Assembly (NCBI RefSeq): GCF_002288925.2
Contig: NW_022098050.1
Location: 7,081,361 to 7,145,360, forward strand
Source of the DNA: Delphinapterus leucas
Lineage: Eukaryota > Chordata > Mammalia > Artiodactyla > Monodontidae
Direction: 5' to 3'
Length of the DNA stretch: 64,000 nucleotides
In this document: in pieces, positions 55,910 through 64,000 of the stretch
How positions within the stretch are numbered: position 1 is the stretch's first letter
How the letters are laid out: the number at the start of each line of letters is the position of its first letter
The notes under the pieces: generated by a model
Seen by the model: only the letters and a program-made list of their open reading frames with translations
Told to the model about the DNA's origin: nothing
Database searches by the model: none
Translations under genes and position numbers: made by a program

Positions 55910-56590
55910 TACTTCAAGTAAAATGCAGAAGCCTTACAACCATATGTGTCCCTTTACCCTTCCCCCTTTATGTTATAGTTGTCATATATATTACATGTAC
56001 ACACATTGAAAACTGTACCAGACATTGTTATAATTTTTGTTTTCACAGTAATACATACTTTAAAGAACTTAAGAAGAGAAAAGTAGTATAATAACCCTGA
56101 TATTTATGATTTCTGTTGCTCTTCCTCATGTCTGAAGTTCCAGGTTTCCCTCATGTATCATTTTGCTTCTGTCTAAAAATCTTCCTTTAACATTTCTTTT
56201 AGAGCAGGTCTTCTGGCAACTACTTCTCTTAGTTTTCCTTCATCTGAGCATGTTTTTATTTGCCTTCGTTTTGAAGGATATCTTTGTTTTATATAGAATT
56301 CTGGGTTTACCTACTTTTCTTTCGGCACTTTAAAATGTTCCACTGTCTTATGGCCTTAGTGGTTTCTGATGAGAAATCTGTTGTGATTAAAATCATTGTT
56401 GTCCTATATGTCATGTATCATTTTTTTCTGGCAGCTTTCAAGGTTTTTGTCTTTGTTTTTGGTTTTCAGAAGTTTGATTATTGTGTCTCTGATGTGGTGT
56501 TCTTTGTATTTTTTATCCTGTTTAGGGTTTGATGAACTTCTTGATCCTGTAAATTTATATATTTCATGTGATTTTTGACATTTTGGGTAA

Positions 56591-56809
56591 TTATTTCTGC
56601 AACTTTTTCTGCACCAGTCTATTTATTATCTTCTTCTGAGACTCATTGACACAAATGTTAGATCTTTTGATATTGTCCCATAGTTCCTGAGTCTCTTCAC
56701 TTTTAAAAATCTTTTTCTTTCTGTTCTTCAGATTGGATAATTTCTGTTGACTCATCTTCAAGTTCTCTGTCTTTTTCTTCGCTGTCTCTATTCTATTATT
56801 GAGCCCCAA
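56591..56809 (-). pseudogene. L1 ORF1 remnant (coiled coil to RRM)
   Basis: 72-codon open stretch: a basic coiled-coil segment followed by TQELWDNIKRSNICVNESQK, matching the conserved LRDLWDNIKRTNI junction of L1 ORF1p. The RNA-binding C-terminal domain continues beyond the stop in broken form. Confidence 0.78.
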
Positions 56810-57228
56810 CAGTGAACTTTTAAAGACATTGTATTTTTGTCCTCTAAAGTTTCCATATCTCTGCTGTGAACTTCTATCCTTTCATTCACATCAAGTATGT
56901 TTTACCTTTCCTCAGGGAGCATAGTTATAATAGCCCCTTTAAAGTCTTTGATAATTTCAACATCTGAGTCATCTTGAGATGACATTTGCGATTTTTTTTC
57001 CCCTTAGAAATGGGTGACATTTTCCTAGTTCTTTGTATGTTGAGTAATTTGGGGAAATATCCTGGACATTTTGAATATTTTGCTGTGAAATGGAATCCTT
57101 TTAAAGTCACCTGGAAAATGTTACTGTGTGTGTGTGTTTGTGTGCATAATTTTAGCAGAAAAGCACCCCAGTTAAGTTTAGACCATAAGTTCTGTCTCAT
57201 CTTCTGTTAGCAGTAGTTCCAGTGTCTG

Positions 57229-57480
57229 TTTTCAAAGACTTCACTCTGCTTCTTTGGGTCTGTCCCATGCATGTGCCACTCGAGTCAGTCTGGAAATTAG
57301 TAAGTGGTTTATATTGTATTTCAGTTCTCAAAGCTTTTGCTATCCTGTTTTTGTTCTGTCCCCATGCATATACCACTCAGGGATTATTCTGGAGCTTGGG
57401 AGTGATTTTATATTTTACTTCAGTTCTCAAAGTCTTTGCTATGCTGATTTGGGTCTTTCCCAGCCATCCATAGCTCAGGT
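57229..57480 (-). repeat. Tandem ~97-bp units in the L1 5' UTR
   Basis: The phrase TTYTCAAAG begins at 57229, 57325 and 57424, giving periods of 96 and 99 bp. Each unit also contains GTCCC-CATGCATRT-CCACT (or CCAGCCATCCATAGCTCA in the third). About 2.6 units are present. Confidence 0.75.
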
Positions 57481-57890
57481 GTGAGCCCATGTGTGAGTTG
57501 ATATACAGAATTCAGAAATCATCTTCTCCAGTTCCCTCTTCTCTGGAATTCTTAGGCCCTGTGCAGTACCGCCCACCCCCCCCATGGACTTGCAGAGATC
57601 ACTTTTCTTGGTCCTACAGCTAGAAAGACAGTGTTTCTCTTGGAGATTTTGTTTTTATTGCCATAGCTCCCAACCACTGCCCATATTTGGGTCAAAGCCA
57701 TGAGAGAAAAGAGGGAAGCTAACTTGGGAAAGTCACCCCCCCAATGTGGGTCACTTCTTTGATTCTTCTCCCCAATCTGCTTGCTTTTGTTTACTTTTCA
57801 GAGTCCTCAGGTAGTTGATTTTTGTCTTATGTCCAGAGTTTTCAGTTATAATCAATAGGCTCACTCCATCTTGGCTAGCACTGGAAATCT

Positions 57891-58429
57891 CTCCCCACTT
57901 CACTTTTAAGAAGAGAATACATGCTTCATATTTGCTCTACAGTCTCCTGCCAGATTCTAGGCAAAACGCAAGCCTTTTAAACAAATCACAATAGCCCTGT
58001 GTCCACTAGGAGGCAGCACTAACAAACCCTTCATTGCCCCAGACCCCTGTAGCTTCAAGGACATGGATGTAATCTTGGCAGCCTGTAGCTTCAAATTCTC
58101 ACAAAGAGAAACACAGCGAGCTCAAGCTCCCCTTCTCCACTCTACCCCATTCCTACTTTTTCCTTGTGGGTTCTAGGTGGCTGGGGTATTTGCTAACTGC
58201 AAGTTAGCTCATTCTCAGTCTGTCACTAGTGCAGCTGCCATGTCCACCCGTGGTAACATCCATAGCGGTTACTATTATACTTCCAGTGTCTGCTCAACTT
58301 GCCATGGCTGCTTGAGTGGAAGAGGGCTTTTCTTCCTGGTAGTGTTTACAATTCATTCAGTAGACTCCCAAAGCTGACTCTTTCAATGCTCTCAAAGTCT
58401 CTTCTCTGAAGAAAGCTACTCTATATTAG
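57891..58429. other. Unassigned non-coding sequence
   Basis: Follows the L1 5' end. No family recognised. Frames up to 66 codons without motifs. Confidence 0.35.
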
Positions 58430-58826
58430 GTTGAAAACTGTGGGAGTCATTAGTTGCTGTTCCTCAAATACTTCTGGCTCTCCAATTTCTCAGCACTTAG
58501 TAGGATTGTCTTTTTGGCCCACTTGTGGTTGGGTCAGTGATTAATTCTGGCCTATAAACTGAGTTGAAAGTCATGAGTATCACTTCCAGGCGGGAACGTT
58601 AAGTTGCCAATGTGAGACCTTTTAGAGTTCCCTAACATTCTAGGTTGTCTCTCATCTGTCAGTGTAGGTCTCAGAGTGAGAGCCACATGAAACAGAGCAC
58701 CCTGAACACCTACAATGGCCATGTAGCATGAGTCAGAAATAGGCCTTTGTTGTTTTAAGTCACTGAGATTTGAGGGTAATTTATTAATGAAACATTACCT
58801 CACCTAGCCTAACTGATACAGAAACC
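58430..58826 (+). mobile_element. LTR-like repeat
   Basis: GCCCACTTGTGGTTGGGTCA, CACTTCCAGGCGGGAACGTT, CCACATGAAACAGAGCACCC, CATGTAGCATGAGTCAGAAA, TGTTTTAAGTCACTGAGATT and the end CCTAACTGATACAG. Same 3' pattern as 28565-28925. Old LTR or LTR-like family, name open. Confidence 0.62.
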
Positions 58827-59524
58827 ATATGAGAGGCACTACCTAGCATCATACTAAAAAGCATTATTCCTTCTTACCCATTGCAAACAAGAGTCTCAGG
58901 GCAAACGCTAGTCATTTTGACTTGCTCCCAGCTAATTTTGAGTTCTCTGCTCATCCAGGCACTCCTCTTAGAACCTGAAGCTATCTCTGTCTTGCTAGAC
59001 ATTAAATCTTGGTTTCCAGGACCTGACTGTCAGTCTTGACATTTATACCCAACATTCATTCCATGAAACCAAGTGCATCTTCATGCAACCAGAACAGCTG
59101 GCAGCCTGCCCTTAAAACCTGGAATTCAAGAGATGGGCTATAATTTCGACCCTCTTTTCTGCTCCATTCTACACTAAAGTTACTTACTTCTTTCCCTTCC
59201 TTTACTCCAGTCATTTTTTAAACATTCTTCCTCCTTTTTACACTTTTCTTCTTTATCCCCTTTTTGTAACATCCCACACTGAAAACATCTGGTTACTTCT
59301 TGTTGTGCTCCTTTACCCTTCTTTCTGTTAGTGGACTACCCTTTTCCTTGTTTAAATTAAACTTGGTGTTCTCACTTCAGAGTCCTTTAACACTTTTATT
59401 AAAGTTGATTCTGGCTGTAGCCCTCGTTTAATTCCTGCATGCCTGCCCTAAAGAAGCAATATATTAAATCTCCTGGAAAAAGAAATTATAGAAAGGGTGC
59501 CATCTAGTCATAACAGCTAATCCT
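58827..59524. other. Unassigned non-coding sequence
   Basis: CT-rich around 59200-59260. No family or exon recognised. Confidence 0.35.
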
Positions 59525-59765
59525 CACATAGCACTTATTATGTACCAGGCACTTTTCTAACCTTATTAGAGTCTATTAACTTATTTACAACTCACAAAAG
59601 CTCCATACACATGCATAAGTATTATAATCTCTATTTTAAAGATGAGGTAACAGGCAGAGTGTTATATGACTTGCTCAGGGTCACACAGCGTATAAGTGGC
59701 AGAGCCAGAATTAGAAACTAGGCTGTCTGGCTCCAGAGCCCATGTTTTAGCCTTTAAATTCTATT
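59525..59765 (-). mobile_element. MIR SINE, well preserved
   Basis: ACATAGCACTTATTATGTAC, CAGGCACTTTTCTAACCTTA, AAAGATGAGGTAACAGGCAG, GGGTCACACAGCGTATAAGT and CTGTCTGGCTCCAGAGCCCA follow the reversed MIR over nearly full length. Confidence 0.88.
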
Positions 59766-59780
59766 GTTTCTCTATATACG

Positions 59781-60005
59781 CAGAGGGTTTTAAACCATGG
59801 ATCAGTAACCTGTGGTCCTCAGACCATATATAACTTGCTGCATGTTTGTGTAAATAAAGTTTTATTGGGATGCAGCCACATCCATTTGTTTAATATTGTC
59901 TATGATAGCTTTCAAGATACAAGGGCAGAGTTGAGTGGTTGTGACAAAGATTGCATGGCCCACGAAGCCTAAAATACTTACTATCTGATCCCTGTTTTAA
60001 AGGAT
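59781..60005. mobile_element. Mammalian DNA-transposon-like repeat
   Basis: Landmarks AATAAAGTTTTATTGGGATG, CAGCCACATCCATTTGTTTA, GGCAGAGTTGAGTGGTTGTG and GCCTAAAATACTTACTATCT belong to a widespread short mammalian repeat, probably a non-autonomous hAT. The left end CAGAGGGTTTTAAACC and the right end are partly complementary. Class inferred. Confidence 0.6.
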
Positions 60006-60089
60006 GAATAGGAATGTTCCAGACAAAGTGTTCCTGGCAAAGGGAATGACATACAAAAAATCATGGGGCATCCAACCACAGAGCTTTTC

Positions 60090-60182
60090 TGCACCTGCAC
60101 CATAAATGTTTTAAGGGAAGAGACTCTACTTTCTCACCACGGTGGGAACACCACAAGTATTCAATAAATGCTTGTTGAAAAT
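60090..60182 (+). mobile_element. L2 LINE 3' tail
   Basis: CCATAAATGTTTTAAGGGAA to TTCAATAAATGCTTGTTGAA resembles the L2 3' end in plus orientation. Short. Confidence 0.5.
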
Positions 60183-60839
60183 ATTTATCCAGTTTAATCA
60201 CGTTGTTACACCACTCATAAAAGTATTAACAACTGCTGTACACATTTTTTCTGTTTCCTGGCATTATTGATTATGACCCTATGGGGCAGGAACAAGGACG
60301 GGTAGTGAGTAGCCCAGTGAACTAAATATATTATGAATTCACATCATGGAAATTCGAATTATATTACATTTATTAATCAAAGTATTTGTTGATAGGTTAC
60401 ATATTTTGTGCTCAGATGTGGTTCATAATAGAAAATAGTCCTAGTGAATCTGATGAAATGCCAAAATGAAATATTTGTCTGGGAATTTCTGGTGGTAATG
60501 GTAGTAAGGGAGTTAGAACACACACACACACACACGCACACACTTAATGAAACTTCACCCTCCCCAACAAACACGCTCACCAACATTTTAATAATTAGTG
60601 TTTTATTTAAGCCCATTTCAAAACGAACATTTTACTGAAAAAAATTTTAAATAGAAGCAGGATCAAGTGGCTCTGGCATCCTATCTTTCTTGCCTCAGAA
60701 CTGAGGTAGATCATCAGAGGGACTCATATTATTTATTCAGTTCTCACAGTTGTTTATTGTTTGCAGCAGTAGTAAGGAATAGTTTTGTGTCATAATAACT
60801 TCACAAGGCTTTGACACTTAGTAAAAGAGGAAACTGTTG
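60183..60839. other. Unassigned sequence with (AC)n
   Basis: Contains an (AC)n tract at 60518-60543. The frames of 79 and 64 codons across it are low-complexity artefacts. Confidence 0.37.
60518..60543. repeat. (AC)n microsatellite
   Basis: About 12 AC units with one G substitution. Confidence 0.94.
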
Positions 60840-60855
60840 CCTGGAAGAATTTTTT

Positions 60856-61194
60856 TTTTTTTTAAGCATTGACTAATCCTCACATCCACGGTGGCATTGG
60901 TACTTTTGTTTTTAATTAATTAATTTATTTTTGCTGTGTTGGGCCTTCGTTTCTGTGCGAGGGCTTTCTCTAGTTGTGGCAAGCGGGGGCCACTCTTCAT
61001 CGCGGTGCGCGGGACCCTCACTATCGTGGCGTCTCTTGTTGCGGAGCACAGGCTCCAGACGCGCAGGCTCAGTAGTTGTGGCTCACGGGCCTAGTTGCTC
61101 CGCGGCATGTGGGATCCTCCCAGACCAGGGCACGAACCCGTGTCCCCTGCATTAGCAGGCAGTTTCTCAACCACTGTGCCACCAGGGAAGCCCC
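60856..61194 (-). mobile_element. CHR SINE with apparent 3' transduced sequence
   Basis: The SINE body (about 60912-61194) is a reverse CHR element intermediate between CHR-1 and CHR-2, with head CACTGTGCCACCAGGGAAGC. Left of its tail lie about 50 bp of non-SINE sequence (60863-60910), then a T-run. The duplication CCTGGAAGAATTTTTT brackets everything at 60840-60855 and 61195-61210. The simplest reading is a SINE transcript that read through into flanking DNA before being polyadenylated and inserted. Confidence 0.85.
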
Positions 61195-61210
61195 CCTGGA
61201 AGAATTTTTT

Positions 61211-62044
61211 AATGCAGAAGGAAATGATTGCATGTGATAAAAAATTTTTGAAATGTCGTGTATATGTTAGATTGACATTTATAGGTGAAAAAGTATTTGA
61301 TCTCTCTGTTTGAAAGATCATGCTTTTTTCTTTATCTGATGAATAAAATAATGCTTTTCTTTGTACCTATTTCTCCTAAATACCTAAGATAGATGATTCA
61401 TTGTATAAAATCTTATGATTATAAAAATTAAATAGATAATTCCATGTTTATTTAATTATTATCTATTTAGAACATTCTTTTTAGACACTAGGGTATCTTT
61501 TTGTATACATATATATTTATATAGGATATATAAAACATATTATAAATATATTAATAAATGAATGTATATGTATAGGAAAACAGCCTTCTAATTGAAAAAA
61601 ATATATTTTAATATCCTAAGGACCTGATAGCTTCTCTTTTCATGTTGCAACACTATTGGATCATTCCTCTCAACAGTGTCTGTCATCAGATAATCTGAGA
61701 CTTCTTGCACAAGCAGCTTTATCATTTTCAGAAGCATGATACTTCAGACTATATTTTACTTGACTGTACAGGTAATACTTGACAGAAATGTAAGTGGGGA
61801 ACTGTAAGAAACACTATTATCTTCTCCCCAGCCATTGAATTCTTGCTTAATAACTGTAACTTAACTAATTTAATATGATATATTTGTATAACTTTTTAGA
61901 TAGATATTTCTTCTAGGTTACTATAAAACAATTTAATGGGAAGTATAGTTTTCTCTTTGGTAGAAAATAGAAGTTAGAGAACCTAAAATTGGGTTATTGG
62001 GTTGACGTTATTTAGGGGACAGCTTACTCAAGCACTCATTTTAT
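61211..62044. other. Unassigned AT-rich sequence
   Basis: TATA-rich at 61500-61560. No family or exon recognised. Confidence 0.35.
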
Positions 62045-62210
62045 CAGTCAGCATGAATTTATTCAGCACCTGCTATTTGCACTGGCATGTGATAGGCCTG
62101 GAGTTGGAGTGATAAAAGACACAAGGCCGGTCCTCAAGGAACTTTCCAACTACTTAGGTAACGTGCTTATCATGGGGCCTCAGACTAGGAGGGCAACTAT
62201 ATAATTAAGG
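62045..62210 (-). mobile_element. L2 LINE 3' fragment
   Basis: TTATTCAGCACCTGCTATTT, GCATGTGATAGGCCTGGAGT and GGTCCTCAAGGAACTTTCCA are the reversed L2 3' end. Confidence 0.72.
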
Positions 62211-62269
62211 TACAATATATAAGGTAGAATTAAATAACTAATAAAATATCAAATAATTGGAAATTAGAA

Positions 62270-64000
62270 AACTTTCTGAGTAATTCATGAATCAAAGAAA
62301 AAAATTAAAATTAGAAAAATGTGAGCTGAAAGATAAAGTAGCAAATATTGTGAGATGCAGTCTTTAGCAGTACTAAAGAGAAAATTTATAACCTTAAATT
62401 CTCAAGTTAGAAAAGAAAGATTGAAGATTAATGGGTCATGTATCCAACTCAAGAAGTTTTTAAAAAGAACAACAGTGTAAGCCCAAAGAAAATACAAGTA
62501 AGGGAATAAAAGGGGTGAGACTAAAACTTTTTAAAATAGAAAACAAAGATATAAGACTAAGCATTATCAACCAATAGCTGGTTCTTTGAAAAGACAGGTG
62601 AAATAGAGAACTCTCAGGCAATGCTGGTCAAGAAAAAAGCAGGCACAAGGTAACTGTAGGAATGAGAAAAGGGCAGATCCAGGAATAGAGCAGAGAATGA
62701 AACATAAAAGAATATTATGAAAAATTTTACGCCAATGATTTTGAAAACTTAGACAACATGAGAATTTTCTAAGAGAATATAACTTCCCAAGACTAATTCA
62801 AGACAACATTTAAAAACCTGATTAAGATTATAAAACTAAAGGAATTGAATCAGTAGGTAAAATCTACCCCTTTCCTCCACACACAAAAATACCAAAGATT
62901 ATTTTACAAAGTAATTTATACAAAATACTCAAAAACCTTATAATCCCTATCTTATACAAATGAATCTAGGATATAGGAAAAGAAGGAACATATGCCACAA
63001 TTTTTTCATGAGATTAATCTAACCAAGTTAAACAAACCCAACTTGGCTAAGTTAGCCTCGTGAAATGATAGAATGAAAGGAGAGTTTAACATTAGCAAAT
63101 CTATTAATGTATTATGTAAGACATATGAAATTGCCCTGTTCATCATTACAAAACAGTCATATATCAGCAACTTCATCTGGCTCAACCTAATAATTTACCA
63201 TCTTAGTGGACTAAAGAGGAAAGATGATTTGACCATCTCAGCAGATAAAGAAAAAATGCTTACACTGAACATCAAACTTAGTGGTGTAGAATCATAAACA
63301 TTCCCTTTGAAATCAAGGAAAAGACAAACAGCCATCACTACTTCTATTCAACATGATATTAATTTATATGGATTGGAAAGAAAGAAATAAAAGAAACAAA
63401 TTGTATACTATAACTTTTTTCTATATAAATAACCCAAGAGAATCTACAAATTATGAAAAATTAAAAGAATTTGGTGATGTTCCTTGAAGTAAGATCATTA
63501 TACAAAAGTTGAATTTTTACACATGAAAAATAAACAAACTACAAAATAGCAGTGATAAACATAAAACATCTAAGGAAAAATCTAACAAAAATGTGTAAAT
63601 TTTTGGAGAAAATTATAAAACCTTTAATGAAAAACAATTAAGATGACTAAAATAAATGAAGAGCTATAGATAATACTGCTTGGTATTTTAAGATATTAAT
63701 TCTTTCCAGGCTATTTGATAAATTTGATATCATTCAAATAGAATCGATGATTTTCATGAAAATTTACAGCTTAGCCGTCAAATTTGTATAGAAGAAGAAA
63801 AAAGAGGCTAAGAATAGTCAACACCATGTTAGGAAGAAATAGTTGGGAGGACCTGCTTTATCAGATAGCATGATTTATTAAAAGTTAAAGTAATTAGGTA
63901 ATATGGTATTATCTTGGAAATATACACATAGACCTGTGAAACTAACTCGAAAGTACAGAAACAGCTTCAATGTATAGAGGACTTGATACATGACAGAAGT
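62270..64000 (+). mobile_element. Old LINE-1 ORF2, leaves the window
   Basis: Plus-orientation, strongly diverged L1: ACCAATAGCTGGTTCTTTGA (SWFF region) at 62571, TTTTACGCCAATGATTTTGA, GACCATCTCAGCAGATAAAG at 63230 (the RT region before the palm), ATCTAAGGAAAAATCTAACA at 63570 and AGCTTAGCCGTCAAATTTGT near 63770. Full of stops; L1M class, continuing past 64000. Confidence 0.78.

Larger units (their letters stand above)
54061..57890 (-). mobile_element. Long LINE-1 from 5' UTR through ORF1 to endonuclease, interrupted twice
   Basis: Reading leftward from about 57890 (CCAAGATGGAG leader) the element has a 5' UTR (57890 to about 56900) with tandem units at 57229-57480. ORF1 remnants follow (about 56850-56150; TQELWDNIKRSNI and PRILYKTKISFK visible), and then the ORF2 endonuclease (about 55670 to 54700) with YTLFSSAHGT and LSDQNGIELELNN. 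An MLT1 LTR (55033-55418) and a CHR-1 SINE (54300-54619) interrupt it. Sequence ends at 54061, well before the RT. Many stops; an old L1M-class copy. Confidence 0.86.

Noticed and set aside
55702..56091. 129-codon hydrophobic frame that looks like a multi-pass membrane protein
   Set aside because: It is the antisense of A-rich L1 sequence and of a TA/CA tract; T-rich strands always read as Phe/Leu/Ile-rich.

Overview
The window is mammalian nuclear DNA and almost certainly from a cetacean. The best evidence is at least thirteen tRNA-derived SINEs of the CHR type (Cetacea-Hippopotamus-Ruminantia families CHR-1 and CHR-2), several with intact target-site duplications, next to cetartiodactyl L1 tails and a small mariner hairpin. 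No ruminant BovB or Bov-tA/BovB composites and no pig PRE-1 elements were seen, so a ruminant or a pig is unlikely. A hippopotamus cannot be formally excluded. All family assignments come from recognising consensus features by eye; no repeat library was run.

No host protein-coding gene, rRNA, functional tRNA or CRISPR array could be supported. Every longer open frame examined either belongs to a dead retrotransposon (L1 ORF1 or ORF2, L2, a SINE read through) or is short and without recognisable motifs. The window therefore looks like a gene desert or the inside of a large intron.

Layout. 1-5 kb: an L1 5' end on the minus strand, an LTR-like repeat, a MIR, and a textbook 5'-inverted L1 with its target duplication. 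5-9 kb: old MIR fragments and an old L1 tail. 8.6-11.9 kb: the most unusual part. A 187-bp segment occurs twice in opposite orientation at about 96% identity, and one copy is split by a short L1. Between the copies lie a hAT element split by an L1 and a CR1/L3 LINE split by a CHR-1 SINE. 12-21 kb: a mariner hairpin, an L1 with a 5' UTR joined directly to the ORF2 end, three hAT-type or MER5-like pieces including one with an 8-bp duplication, and an L2 split by a CHR-2 SINE. 21.8-30 kb: an L1 reverse-transcriptase segment split by a SINE, nested SINEs and a long L2. 30-43 kb: more L1, MLT1 LTRs, and a long minus-strand L2 with a 5'-truncated SINE inside. 43-53 kb: mostly non-repetitive sequence, an LTR nested in another LTR, and a block with a threefold internal repeat. 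53-58 kb: a long minus-strand L1 running from its 5' UTR monomers through ORF1 to the endonuclease, split by an LTR and a SINE. 58-64 kb: LTR-like, MIR, L2 and hAT pieces, a SINE that appears to have carried 3' flanking DNA with it, and an old L1 that leaves the window.

The elements do not form a pathway. Their interest is the record of insertion mechanisms: twin priming, possible L1 splicing, 3' transduction, 5' truncation, nesting and one templated inverted duplication.
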